The notes: generated from the letters alone by a model not told the origin. Counted from the first letter of the stretch, positions 16,745 to 26,483 are shown. The stretch is 64,000 bases of DNA from Nonomuraea aurantiaca (GCF_020215705.1 NZ_JAIWNB010000012.1:124001-188000), one strand, 5' to 3'. Numbers and translations are program-made.

Positions 16745-17653
16745 GTGACAGAGCGCGTCACGGACAGCTTTCAGGACTGGCTGCGCGACCGGGTGCCCGA
16801 GCGCGGGCTGCGTCCCAAGGCGGCCGCGCTGCTGGAGGTGCTCCTCTCGCAGCCGCGCCGGGCCTCGTTCGGCGCGGCCGCCGAGCTGGCCCAGCTCGCG
16901 GGCGTGAACGTGGCGACCGTGACGCGCACCGCGCAGGCGCTCGGCTTCGCCGGCTGGCCCGCGCTCCAGCAGGAGTTGCGCGCCCGCTACCTGTCCTCGC
17001 TAAGTGCGCCCCAGGTGGCGGCCGAGCACAGCGGCGCCGGCTCGCCCAGCTCCCGCTCACTCCGGCGTGACCTGGACAGCCTCGCGCTGCTCAACAGGCG
17101 CCTGGACGAGGGCGTGCTGCGCACGATCGCCGAGGCCGTCGCCGCCGCGGGCCGCACGGTGATCGTCGCGGACGGCAGCTACGCGGCGGTCGGCATGGCG
17201 CTCGCGCACAACGCCCGGCTGGCCGGCTACCCCGTCGCGGCCGTGACGAGCGGGGACGCCGAGCTGGCCAACTGCGTCGCGGCGATCGGCCCGGGTGACG
17301 TGCTGATCGCCATCAGCTTCTGGCGGCTGTACGAGAGCACCGTGCTGGCCGCCAACGAGGCGCGCGCCCGTGGCGTCCGCGTCTTCGCCTTGACCGACGC
17401 GGCCAGCCCCGCCCTGGCGAACGCCGCCGAGGAGGTGGTGATGGTCCCGGCCGAGGGGGTGGCCTTCTTCCCGTCGCTGACCGCCGGCATGGCCGTGGCG
17501 CAGGCGCTGGTCACGCAGCTGGCCAGCGTGGACCCGGCCCGGACGAGCGCCTCCATCGAGACGGCCGAGGGCATGTGGTCGAAGTTCGGCCTCCTGCACC
17601 GGCGCCCCACACCACCCGCCCCTGCCGACCAGCACAGCGACCAACCCGACTGA
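16745..17653 (+). CDS. RpiR/MurR family transcriptional regulator (HTH + SIS)
   Basis: A 302-residue regulator with an N-terminal RpiR helix-turn-helix (about 15-90; GAAAELAQLAGVNVATVTRT, AQALGFAGWPALQQEL) and a SIS domain (about 115-250; TVIVADGSYAAVGMALAHNA, VLIAISFWRLYESTVLAAN) that senses phosphosugars or related anions. The GTG start has GGAGAGGA upstream. It is divergent from the MFS-GAF-amidohydrolase operon and probably regulates it through the palindrome in the gap. It is convergent with the membrane synthase gene, only 4 bases away. Confidence 0.9.
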   Translation: MTERVTDSFQDWLRDRVPERGLRPKAAALLEVLLSQPRRASFGAAAELAQLAGVNVATVTRTAQALGFAGWPALQQELRARYLSSLSAPQVAAEHSGAGSPSSRSLRRDLDSLALLNRRLDEGVLRTIAEAVAAAGRTVIVADGSYAAVGMALAHNARLAGYPVAAVTSGDAELANCVAAIGPGDVLIAISFWRLYESTVLAANEARARGVRVFALTDAASPALANAAEEVVMVPAEGVAFFPSLTAGMAVAQALVTQLASVDPARTSASIETAEGMWSKFGLLHRRPTPPAPADQHSDQPD

Positions 17654-17657
17654 CCGG

Positions 17658-19694
17658 CTATGCCGCCACGGACTTGCGCGGCAGCAGGAGGAAGGCGCCG
17701 AGGTAGAGAACCCCGGCCACGATGAGCAACCCCTTGTAGCCGATCACCAGCGCCAGATACTCCAGGCAGCCGCCCACCATGGCCCCCAGGAGGTTCGCGC
17801 CGAAGGACGTCGTGGCGTCCGCCGAGTCCGAGAAGCGCTTGGCGAAGACCACGTTCGCCGCGAAGATCGGCAGGAACGCCACCGTCACCGCCGCGACCGC
17901 CCGCAGGGGCAGCGGCAGCGACAGCAGCCACGTGTTGGGCACCAGCCAGGCCAGCAGCAGCCCGCCGAACAGCACCCCGTACATGACCGGCAGTGGCGGG
18001 GTGCGGAAGCGGCGGGTGATCTCGACGGCGGCGAGCACCGCGACGAGCACCCCGGCGAACACGATCGCGTTGACCACCCACGTCGTGCCGAACAGCAGCG
18101 CGAAGCCCGTCACGCTCTTGGTCTCCAGCAGCAGGAACGCCACCCCGAGCAGGAACAGGTCGGCGTACGGGCGCATCCGCCGGTAGGGCCCGGCGACGAC
18201 GCGGACGGCGATCAGGCTGACCGCGAGGATCAGGCCGAGCGTGATGAGGTAGAGCGACGGGATGTCGCCGTCCTTCAGGTAGAGGAACGGCCGGTCGTCA
18301 CCGGTGGGCGGCGGGGTGCCGGCGGCGGCGCCCGGCCACTCCCCCGCGCACCGCTGCGCCGACGCCGTCGCGCCGGCCGTGATCACGGCCTGCTGGCCGG
18401 CCGTGCTGACCACGTCGACGCACGGCTTGTGGCCGAACGCGCTCTGCACGGTCGAGGCGAGCCGGTCGACGAGCCAGCTCTCGCGGTAGTAGTTGTACAT
18501 CGAGAAGGTCCCGGTGGGCTTGAGGTGCGCGCGGGCGGCGCGCATGGCCTCCTCGGTGAACAGGTAGCTCTCCAGCCGCAGCGAGCTGGCCCCCGACACG
18601 AGCGTGAGCGAGTCGGGCAGGGCGAACAGGATCAGGTCGTACTTGTCGCCGGTCCGTTCCAGGAAGGCGCGGCCGTCGGTGACGTGGGTGGTCACCCGGG
18701 GATCGTCGTAGGGCTTGTCAGGATGCAGGGAACCGCCGAGTTCGCGGAGTTTGGGGTCGATCTCGACGGCGTCGACGTGGGCGGCGCCCTTGGACAGGGC
18801 GATCGCCACGTCCGTGCCGCTGCCCGCGCCGACGATGAGCACGCTCTTGGGCGGGGTGCTCGCCCGCTCGTACGGCAGGCCGTACTGGCGCTCCCACTGC
18901 AGCCGGGCGGCGGCGGGCACCGCCTGCTGGTGCGGGATGCCGTTCACGGAGATGTCGGTGACGGGCACGCCGAGCTGCTGGAACTGCTTGTAGGTGACCT
19001 TGTAGTACGGCGACCAGAACGCCCCGGCGGTCAGCGTCTCGGCCAGCAGCAGCCCCACGACCGCCAGCGACGGCACGGTGACCAGCGCGAGGTAGATCAC
19101 CCGCGGCCGGGGCACCAGCAGCACCCCGTAGGCGGCGGCCGCGAACAGCCCCCAGAACACCGGCGGCGCGCTCAGGAACGACAGCGCGGTGAAGATCGCG
19201 ATTCCCGACAGGCTGCCGATCAGGTCGTAGCGGTAGGCCTCCAGGCGGGGCAGCTCGGGGAAGCAGCGCCCGACCAGCTCGGCCGGGCCCATCAGCACGA
19301 GCGCCGCCGCGCAGAAGATCACCGGCAGGATCAGCCACGCGGGCGGTCCGGTGGTCTGCAGGCTGGTCCAGTAGAGGACGCCCTCGGTGTTGCGGTCGAC
19401 GGTGACGGGATAGGTCAGCACGACGAAGACCAGGCCGAACAGGATGACCGGCGAATAGTACGGCTGCCGCCGCGCCCGCCCCACGCGCAGGAACCCGAGG
19501 CCGATGCCGAGGAACGAGCCGAGAAGCACGAAATTAGTGAAATAGCTGAGATGCACGATGTTCGATCCGGTCCACCGGATCAGCGCCAGCTCCAGGAAGA
19601 GCATGAACCCACTGGCGAGAATGAGCCTCGGCCGCACCGCCAGCCAGTGGTCGCCGTCCTCGCCCGCTGCCGTCTTTTGTGCCTGGAGCGTCAT
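17658..19694 (-). CDS. Membrane-embedded spermidine/spermine synthase-like protein
   Basis: A 678-residue protein in three parts: about six to seven transmembrane segments (25-230), a cytosolic class-I methyltransferase-fold spermidine-synthase domain (about 280-470; SVLIVGAGSGTDVAIALSKG, HVDAVEIDPKLRELGG, DLILFALPDSLTLVSGASSL) and a second membrane bundle (490-675). Canonical spermidine synthase has the same nucleotide loop but no membrane parts. The acceptor here is unknown, and the family is usually annotated only as a spermidine-synthase-like membrane protein. The flanking genes are unrelated. Confidence 0.8.
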   Translation of the reverse strand: MTLQAQKTAAGEDGDHWLAVRPRLILASGFMLFLELALIRWTGSNIVHLSYFTNFVLLGSFLGIGLGFLRVGRARRQPYYSPVILFGLVFVVLTYPVTVDRNTEGVLYWTSLQTTGPPAWLILPVIFCAAALVLMGPAELVGRCFPELPRLEAYRYDLIGSLSGIAIFTALSFLSAPPVFWGLFAAAAYGVLLVPRPRVIYLALVTVPSLAVVGLLLAETLTAGAFWSPYYKVTYKQFQQLGVPVTDISVNGIPHQQAVPAAARLQWERQYGLPYERASTPPKSVLIVGAGSGTDVAIALSKGAAHVDAVEIDPKLRELGGSLHPDKPYDDPRVTTHVTDGRAFLERTGDKYDLILFALPDSLTLVSGASSLRLESYLFTEEAMRAARAHLKPTGTFSMYNYYRESWLVDRLASTVQSAFGHKPCVDVVSTAGQQAVITAGATASAQRCAGEWPGAAAGTPPPTGDDRPFLYLKDGDIPSLYLITLGLILAVSLIAVRVVAGPYRRMRPYADLFLLGVAFLLLETKSVTGFALLFGTTWVVNAIVFAGVLVAVLAAVEITRRFRTPPLPVMYGVLFGGLLLAWLVPNTWLLSLPLPLRAVAAVTVAFLPIFAANVVFAKRFSDSADATTSFGANLLGAMVGGCLEYLALVIGYKGLLIVAGVLYLGAFLLLPRKSVAA

Positions 19695-19877
19695 GCCGCC
19701 TCACGCTAGTGAACGGACCGGGAACAAGGAAGCCTGACAGCGGGAATGAATATCGTCCCCTTAGTGGCTTTTACGGCATTTCAGCAGGTCAAAGCCCCTG
19801 AGATGCGCTGGACACGCCCGAACAGATGAAGGAATCTTGGAAGGTTCATTTCCCTCCGAACATTCCGGTGGTGCCTC

Positions 19878-21236
19878 ATGCGCGTTCTGATCCAGCTGCG
19901 CCCCTCCCCCGATCTGGTCGCGGCAGTCGCCGATCCCGGCCAGACCGCCACCACGGCCGACGTCGCGGACGGCCTGCCCGGAGTCGAGCTCGACCACGCC
20001 TTCACGCCCGTGCCCCTCCCCCGGCCCGTCCCGCCGCCCGGCGGCGACCCGCTGTCACTCAACCAGCCGCTGGACTTCTCCCTGGCCGCCGAGGACGCCT
20101 CGGTGCTGGTCCGCGGCACGATCTCCGACGACGAGCTCCTGACCCGCGTGACCCTCCTGCCCACCCTCCGGCCCGACGTCGTGGGCGTCTACGCCGATCC
20201 GGTCGTCGAGTCCTCGCTGACCTGCGGCGGCGACGCGCCGTTCGGCGACTGGCACGACGTCGAACGGCTGCTCAACGTCCCCGGACTGCACGCCGAGGGG
20301 CTGGACGGCTCCGGGGTGACCCTGGCCGTGCTCGACACCGGCATCAACGCCGCCCACGTCGCCAGGCAGCTCGGCCGGGGCGTCACGCTCGACGCCCAGC
20401 GCAGCTGGAACCCCACGGGCGTCGAGGGCCGGGCGGGCGAGTTCGAGGTCGCCCATGGCACGATGTGCGCCTTCGACACGCTCATCGGCGCGCCGCAGGC
20501 GTCGCTGATCGACATCCCGGTGCTGCGCTCCACCCGTCCGGGCGGCTCGGCGCTCGACGGGCTGCTGTCGGACGCCGTGGCCGCGTTCGCGCACCTGCGC
20601 ATGGTGCTCGAAATGCAGCCCGAGGCGTCGAGGGCGCTGGTGATCAGCAACTCGTGGGGGTCGTTCTCCCCCGAGTGGGATTTCCCCGTCGGCCATCCGG
20701 GCAACTACTCGGACAACGCGGCGCATCCGTTCAACCTGATGATCTCCAGTCTCGACAGCGCGGGTGCCGACGTGCTGTTCGCGGCCGGCAACTGCGGGCG
20801 CGAGTGCCGCGACGGCCGCTGCGCCTACCCGAACCGGCCGATCACCGGCGCGAACTCGCATCCCAGGGCCCTGTCGATCGGCGGCGTCGACGTGAGCGGC
20901 ACCCGGGTCGGCTACTCCTCGCAGGGGCCCGGGCGACTGACCGCCCGCAAGCCCGACATCTGCGCCTACACCCATTTCTCCGGGTCCAAGGCGTTCGGCG
21001 ATGCCGAGCCCGACTCAGGCACCTCGGCCGCGACTCCGGTCGCCGCCGGGCTGGTCGCGGCGATCCGTACGCTCTGGCCCACCTCGCGGCTGCGGCCCGC
21101 GCAGTTGCGCGCCCTGCTCCGCCGCACGGGCGAGGACCGCAGCGAGGTCGGCTTCGACTACGACTACGGCTACGGGATCGTCGACACCGCCGGGATCATC
21201 GCCGCACTCCAGCGCCGGGCCAGAAGCATGTCCTGA
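19878..21236 (+). CDS. S8 family (subtilisin-like) serine peptidase
   Basis: A 452-residue subtilase. The catalytic triad is complete: Asp153 (AVLDTGIN), His193 (VAHGTMC) and Ser383 (DSGTSAATPVAAG), with oxyanion Asn305 (FAAGNCG). The first 120 residues form an uncharacterised N-terminal region. No signal peptide is apparent (MRVLIQLRPSPDLVAAV), so it may act inside the cell. It stands alone between the membrane synthase and the ABC exporter. The Cys-rich insert after Asn305 (CGRECRDGRC) is notable and might form a disulphide or metal site. Confidence 0.9.
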   Translation: MRVLIQLRPSPDLVAAVADPGQTATTADVADGLPGVELDHAFTPVPLPRPVPPPGGDPLSLNQPLDFSLAAEDASVLVRGTISDDELLTRVTLLPTLRPDVVGVYADPVVESSLTCGGDAPFGDWHDVERLLNVPGLHAEGLDGSGVTLAVLDTGINAAHVARQLGRGVTLDAQRSWNPTGVEGRAGEFEVAHGTMCAFDTLIGAPQASLIDIPVLRSTRPGGSALDGLLSDAVAAFAHLRMVLEMQPEASRALVISNSWGSFSPEWDFPVGHPGNYSDNAAHPFNLMISSLDSAGADVLFAAGNCGRECRDGRCAYPNRPITGANSHPRALSIGGVDVSGTRVGYSSQGPGRLTARKPDICAYTHFSGSKAFGDAEPDSGTSAATPVAAGLVAAIRTLWPTSRLRPAQLRALLRRTGEDRSEVGFDYDYGYGIVDTAGIIAALQRRARSMS

Positions 21237-21263
21237 CGGGGTGCCGTGGGGGCGGTGACCGCC

Positions 21264-21988
21264 TCAGGCGTTCTCCTGGTTGAACACCCGCGTCCCGATC
21301 GCGACGCTGACCAGGGCGAAGACCACGGTCACCGCCACCCCGACGCCGACCGTGCCGGTGGCGTAGTGTCCGGCGAACAGCTCACGCAGCGCCTCCAGGA
21401 CATACCGGAACGGGCTGATGTGCGAGAGCGCGTCCAGCCAGCCGGGCGCCATCGACATGGGCAGGAACGCGCCCGACAGCAGGACCAGCGGCAGGACCGC
21501 GGTGCTCATCACCGGCGCGAAGAGCTGGTCGTCGAGCGTGAGCGCGACCGCGTACGACAGCGCGGCCAGGCTGAGCCCGAGCACGACCACCAGCACGAGC
21601 CCGGCCACCACCCCCGCGGCCGGGGCGCGCAGGCCGAAGGCGTAGCCGACCGCGACCAGCAGCACGGCCTGGATGATGAGCGTCACCGCGTTGTTGAGCA
21701 CCCGGCCGAGCAGCAGGGCCAGGCGGCTGGCCGGGGTGACGCGCATCCGCTCCAGCACGCCCGAGCGTTTCTCGAAGACCACCCCGAACCCGGCCATACC
21801 GGTGCTCATCAGGCCGAGCTGGATGATCAGGCCCGGCACCAGCGTCTCCCAGGTGCCGATCGTGGCGAAGATGGGCCCGAACAGCACGAGGAAGACCAGT
21901 GGCTGGATGACGCCGAAGACGATGCCGATCTTCTGCCGCAGCGTGGCGCGCAGGTTGTGACGGAACAGCAGATAGGTCTCGCGCAGCA

Positions 21989-21989
<1 letters not shown>
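21264..21989 (-). CDS. ABC-2 type transporter permease (DrrB-like)
   Basis: A 241-residue ABC-2 permease with six predicted membrane segments. The ABC-2 landmarks are GIVFGVIQPLVFLVLFGPIF, FEKRSGVLERMRVTPASRLA and LPLVLLSGAFLPMSMAPGWL, followed by ISPFRYVLEALRELFAG. DrrB-like permeases export drugs or lipids with a DrrA-type ATPase, which is encoded immediately upstream and shares one base (TGATG). Controlled by the divergent TetR gene beyond it. The substrate is unknown. Confidence 0.9.
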
Positions 21990-22729
<740 letters not shown>

Positions 22730-22740
22730 TTTCATCGCCT

Positions 22741-22785
22741 CCAAAAATAGAGTAGCCACAATTTTGGTGCGGCTGCAATATTGGT
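22741..22785. promoter_or_regulatory. Candidate operator between ABC exporter and TetR genes
   Basis: CCAAAA (22741-22746) and TTTTGG (22762-22767) are inverted around 15 bases. CAATTTTGGT (22759-22768) and CAATATTGGT (22776-22785) are near-identical direct repeats 17 bases apart. The unusually AT-rich block sits between the divergent starts and is the obvious place for TetR binding and for both promoters. Confidence 0.4.
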
Positions 22786-22796
22786 ACCATGGAGGC

Positions 22797-23507
22797 ATGG
22801 ACGAGGGGCTGCGCGAGCGGAAGAAGCGGGAGACCAGGCAGCGCATCGCCGACGTGGCGATGGGGCTGTTCATGATCCACGGGTTCGACAACGTCACGGT
22901 CGCGCAGGTGGCGCGGGCCGCCGACGTGTCGGTCAACACGGTGTTCAACTACTTCGGCACCAAAGAGGACCTGTTCGCCGACCGGCAGGACGAGGTGGTG
23001 GACCTGTCGAGCAAGGTGGTGCGCGAGCGGCGGCCCGGCGAGAGCATCGTGGCCGCCTTCCGGCGCGACTTCTTCGACGCGCTCGACACCCGCGAGTGGC
23101 GGTACGGGATGGGCGAGGGCGCCGAGGTGTTCGGCCGGATGGTCGAGGAGAGCGCGGCGCTGATCGCCAAAATGCGCGAGGTGGAGCACATCTCGGCCAC
23201 CAACCTGGCGGCCGTCATCGCCGAGGAGACCGGCGCCGGGCCCGACGACCTCACTCCGCAGCTCGTGGCGGACCAGATCCTGGGCACGACGCGACTGCTG
23301 ACACGGCACGCGCTACGGCGCAAGATGGCGGGCGAGCAGTGGCCGGAGATCTGGGCGGACGTGCGCACGCAGGCGGCGAGGGCCTTCGACCTGCTGGAGA
23401 CGGGGATCGGCGGCTATGGCCGCCGATCGCTAGTCGTCGAGCCCGCCGAGGATGGCGGCGCCGCCGAAGACCACCAGCATGATCGCGTAGAGGCCGATCA
23501 CCGCTAG
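22797..23507 (+). CDS. TetR/AcrR family transcriptional regulator
   Basis: A 236-residue TetR regulator: a helix-turn-helix at about residues 10-60 (RETRQRIADVAMGLFMIHGF, NVTVAQVARAADVSVNTVFN, then YFGTKEDLF) and a C-terminal ligand domain. The ATG at 22797 is the first codon of the family-like N-terminus MDEGLRERKKRETRQ. The GGAGG just before it is too close to act as a normal ribosome site, so the message may be leaderless. It is divergent from the ABC exporter and probably represses it. Its last 26 or so codons overlap the convergent DUF4190 gene. Confidence 0.88.
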   Translation: MDEGLRERKKRETRQRIADVAMGLFMIHGFDNVTVAQVARAADVSVNTVFNYFGTKEDLFADRQDEVVDLSSKVVRERRPGESIVAAFRRDFFDALDTREWRYGMGEGAEVFGRMVEESAALIAKMREVEHISATNLAAVIAEETGAGPDDLTPQLVADQILGTTRLLTRHALRRKMAGEQWPEIWADVRTQAARAFDLLETGIGGYGRRSLVVEPAEDGGAAEDHQHDRVEADHR

Positions 23508-23747
23508 CATCAGGCAGGTGCTGACGATGCCGCAGATGCGGCCGGCCGACACCATGCCCCTGTTCTCATAGATGTAGCCGCTCTGGTCGATCTCCCGGAG
23601 CGCCTTGGTGCCCATCGACCAGGCGAAGGGGCCGATGAACGTACAGACGACCAGGCTCAGGATGCCCAGGACCAGGATCGTCGTGCCGTTGGGGTGCGTC
23701 TGCGGCGGTGGACCGTAGTAGGACGGGCCATAGTTGGGATAGGACAT
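23430..23747 (-). CDS. DUF4190-domain small membrane protein
   Basis: A 105-residue protein with a Pro/Tyr-rich cytosolic N-terminus (SYPNYGPSYYGPPPQ) and two transmembrane segments (TTILVLGILSLVVCTFIGPF and ICGIVSTCLMLAVIGLYAIM) flanking the DUF4190-type loop SMGTKALREIDQSG. Such proteins are common in actinomycetes; the function is unknown. The 3' end overlaps the TetR gene on the other strand by 78 bases. Confidence 0.82.
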   Translation of the reverse strand: MSYPNYGPSYYGPPPQTHPNGTTILVLGILSLVVCTFIGPFAWSMGTKALREIDQSGYIYENRGMVSAGRICGIVSTCLMLAVIGLYAIMLVVFGGAAILGGLDD

Positions 23748-23838
23748 CTGCGCTCGCCCCCGTTGTCGTTTAGGCGGTTTGTTATACCACAGGCGCTCCG
23801 CCGTCCGCAGTTGACCAAACGCTTGCTAGACTCGCCGC

Positions 23839-24315
23839 ATGCTCCGGGTTCTGAGGCTCTTCCTCCATCGGCTGGCGGCGGCCAAATGGTTCATGAAGGC
23901 CGGTCCCAAGTTCATGCCGCAGCTCGACCGGACCGTGCACCGGCTGACCCGGGGACGGCTGCTCAGCAACAATCCGGTCATCCCGACGCTGATCCTGGTC
24001 ACCACGGGCGCCAAGTCCGGCCAGCCGCGCAGCACGCCGCTCGCCTGCCTGCCCGAGCCCGACGGCACCCTCCTCGTGGTGGGCAGCAACTTCGGCCAGG
24101 ACCACCACCCGGCGTGGAGCGGCAACCTGATCAAGACGCCCAGGGCCACGGCCAGCTTCCGGGGGAAGGACTTCCCCGTCACCGCCACGCTGCTGACCGG
24201 CGCCGAGCGCGAGGCGGCGTGGCCGTGGCTGATCGAGCGGTGGCCGCTGTTCGACCGCTACACGGAGGTGTCCGGGAGGGAGCTGCGGGTCTTCCGCCTG
24301 ACACCGACTCGGTGA
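23839..24315 (+). CDS. Deazaflavin (F420)-dependent nitroreductase family protein
   Basis: A 158-residue split-barrel protein of the Ddn/DUF385 family. Hallmarks are PTLILVTTGAKSGQPRSTPL, followed by VVGSNFGQDHHPAWSGNLIK, the region that contacts F420 in Ddn-like enzymes. These use reduced F420 to reduce quinones, nitro-compounds or other acceptors. The N-terminus is hydrophobic and basic, suggesting membrane association as in Ddn. A single-gene unit beside the channel gene. The substrate is unknown. Confidence 0.85.
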   Translation: MLRVLRLFLHRLAAAKWFMKAGPKFMPQLDRTVHRLTRGRLLSNNPVIPTLILVTTGAKSGQPRSTPLACLPEPDGTLLVVGSNFGQDHHPAWSGNLIKTPRATASFRGKDFPVTATLLTGAEREAAWPWLIERWPLFDRYTEVSGRELRVFRLTPTR

Positions 24316-24368
24316 TCTCCTGCGTCATCATGGTGGGGCAACTTTTCCCTCTTTAGGAGCCCCTTCCC

Positions 24369-25235
24369 GTGCGTGAACGCACCCGAGCCTTCGTCGAGCA
24401 CCAGCGTTTCCAGCGGTTCATCGTCGGCGTCATCCTGCTCAACGCGGCCACCCTCGGCCTCGAGACCGTGCCCGCCGTGGTCGAGAGCTACGGTCACCTG
24501 CTGACCGTGGTCGATCATGCGGCGCTCTACATCTTCGTTGCCGAACTGCTCGCGAAGATCTATGTCGAACGCTCACGCTTCCCGCGCGATCCGTGGAACA
24601 TCTTCGACACCGTGATCGTGGCGATCGCCCTGGCCCCCTTCACGAGCGGCCTGTCGGTGCTGCGGTCCCTGCGCATCCTGCGGGCGCTGCGCCTGCTGTC
24701 GGTGGTGCCCAGCCTGCGCCGGGTCGTCTCGGCCCTGCTGCGCGCGATGCCCGGCATGAGCTCGATCGTGCTGCTGCTCTCCCTGGTCCTGTACGTGGCC
24801 GCCGTCATGGCCACCAAGTTGTACGGCGACACGGCGCCGCACCGCTTCGGCAGCCTGCCCACCTCGCTGTTCACCCTGTACCAGACGATGACGGGCGACG
24901 ACTGGGGCAACATCGCCAGGGAGGTGATGAACACCCACCCCACCGCCTGGATCTTCTTCACGATCTTCATCCTGGTCTGCACGTTCGTCGTGCTCAACCT
25001 GTTCATGGCGGTCGTGGTGAGCGCCATGGAGGAGGAGTCGGCCGCCGAGCGCGCGGAGCAGGACGACGGCAACGCGGCTTCGCTGCAGATGATCCTGGCC
25101 GAGCTGACGGCGCTGCGCAAAGAGGTCACCGAACTGCGCGAAGAGCGGAAGGAGCTCGACTACGAGGTGGCCGCTCGACCAGGCGGAGGCGGGGGCGGGG
25201 GCGGCGGCCGCTCGGCTAGGCGGGGACGGCGGTAG
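24369..25235 (+). CDS. Voltage-gated cation channel subunit (BacNav/NaChBac-like)
   Basis: A 288-residue six-segment channel subunit. S4 carries Arg99, 102, 105 and 108 at every third position (LRSLRILRALRLL), as in voltage sensors. The pore has FTLYQTMTGDDWGN, so the selectivity filter aligns as T175-G-D177-D178-W179-G-N against TLESW in sodium-selective NaChBac. The C-terminal tail has a predicted coiled coil (LQMILAELTALRKEVTELRE) that would assemble a tetramer, then nine consecutive glycines. The GTG start fits. The acidic filter suggests altered ion selectivity (inference). Confidence 0.88.
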   Translation: MRERTRAFVEHQRFQRFIVGVILLNAATLGLETVPAVVESYGHLLTVVDHAALYIFVAELLAKIYVERSRFPRDPWNIFDTVIVAIALAPFTSGLSVLRSLRILRALRLLSVVPSLRRVVSALLRAMPGMSSIVLLLSLVLYVAAVMATKLYGDTAPHRFGSLPTSLFTLYQTMTGDDWGNIAREVMNTHPTAWIFFTIFILVCTFVVLNLFMAVVVSAMEEESAAERAEQDDGNAASLQMILAELTALRKEVTELREERKELDYEVAARPGGGGGGGGGRSARRGRR

Positions 25236-26481
25236 GCGCGGCGGGCCGGTAGACCACCCGCCAGAGGGCGACCACCAGCAGCAGCGCCACCACGCTCCAC
25301 GCCGGCACCAGCCCCGCGATCCCGCCGACCAGCAGCGGCACCACGATCGAGGGGACGGCCCAGCCCCAGATCCACCGGCGCCCGGCGCGGCTGGCCAGAC
25401 CGAGCACGGCGGAGGCGGCGAAGTAGACGGCCAGGCCCCCGCACAGCACCCACGAGATGCCGCCGTGCAGGTGCTCGGCGGGCGCGGACGCCACCACGCC
25501 GAGCCCCGCCGCGGTCGCGGTGATGCCCGCCGTCATGGCGTAGTGCGCGGGCAGCGCGACGTACGGCTTGAGTCCCCGCTCGTGGATCTCGGGCACGGCG
25601 CTCAGGCCGTACTGGAGGGTGAGCCACCACAGCGACACGATCAGCCCGAACCCGGCCACGGCGGCCAGGCCGAGCGGCCAGTCCCAGCTGAGCCCGGAAG
25701 AGGCGATCACGACCTGCATGACCGCCTCGCCCAGCACGATGATGACGAACAGCCCGAGCCGCTCGCCCAGGTGCGCGGGGTCGAGCACGGCGACCTTCGG
25801 CGCCTCCAGGTAGCGCGCCTCCAAGATCCTCCCGCCCCTGGCCGCCCGGCGCAGCTCGCGCGCCCTGAGCCGCTCGGCCTGCGCCGTGACCTCCTTGACC
25901 AGCCGCTCCGGCCGGCGGCTCTGCAGGATGGAGAAGGTGAGGTCCAGCGCGATGCCGAGCCCCCACAGGTAGTAGCGCCACTCGCCCTCCACCCCGAGCG
26001 AGGCGAACCACGGTGTGAGGCCCGCGCCGAGCTGGGCCGCGGGCCAGGCGGTCATCACCGTGCTGGCCGCCTGGATCGACCGGGAGGCGCTGACCCGGCA
26101 GGTGATGTAGGCGGCGATGAACCACTTGTCGTGCGTGCCGACGCCGGGGATGGCGTGGGCGACGTCAGGGGCCGCCGCCGCCATGACGGCGATGCCGAAC
26201 ATCCCGATCAGCATGCTGCGCAGGTGCGTCTTCTCGGCGCGGACGTTGGAGTAGAGCGTCAGGGACGTCCAGATACTCCAGATCGCGTAGTAGAGGATGG
26301 CGAACAGCGCCACATCGCCCCACGTCGGGTGCTGCAGGCGGTGCGCCAGCTGGGCGACCGCCACCACCACGACGAGGTCGAAGAACAACTCCAGCCAGCT
26401 GGCATGCCGCTCACCCACGCCACTCGCGACTACGGCATCACTCGCGGCTTCCGCGTCACTCGCGGTTCCTGCATCACTCAC
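25216..26481 (-). CDS. Low-temperature-requirement A (LtrA) family membrane protein
   Basis: A 421-residue polytopic membrane protein of the LtrA family. The N-terminal signature is RHASWLELFFDLVVVVAVAQ followed by LAHRL. Further family motifs are HLGERLGLFVIIVLGEAVMQ and the SLWWLTLQYGL segment. The biochemical role is unknown; the name comes from a Listeria cold-growth mutant. It starts two bases after the S4 gene stop, so the two are probably co-transcribed from the iron-box promoter. The N-terminus is an Ala/Ser/Asp repeat encoded by short DNA repeats. The 3' end overlaps the channel gene by 20 bases. Confidence 0.85.
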   Translation of the reverse strand: MSDAGTASDAEAASDAVVASGVGERHASWLELFFDLVVVVAVAQLAHRLQHPTWGDVALFAILYYAIWSIWTSLTLYSNVRAEKTHLRSMLIGMFGIAVMAAAAPDVAHAIPGVGTHDKWFIAAYITCRVSASRSIQAASTVMTAWPAAQLGAGLTPWFASLGVEGEWRYYLWGLGIALDLTFSILQSRRPERLVKEVTAQAERLRARELRRAARGGRILEARYLEAPKVAVLDPAHLGERLGLFVIIVLGEAVMQVVIASSGLSWDWPLGLAAVAGFGLIVSLWWLTLQYGLSAVPEIHERGLKPYVALPAHYAMTAGITATAAGLGVVASAPAEHLHGGISWVLCGGLAVYFAASAVLGLASRAGRRWIWGWAVPSIVVPLLVGGIAGLVPAWSVVALLLVVALWRVVYRPAAPTAVPA

Positions 26482-26483
26482 GG

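Noticed and set aside
18429..19709. Long rightward frame over the spermidine-synthase-like gene
   Set aside because: It is a GC-driven open frame antisense to a recognisable protein, lacks a ribosome site and has no family similarity.
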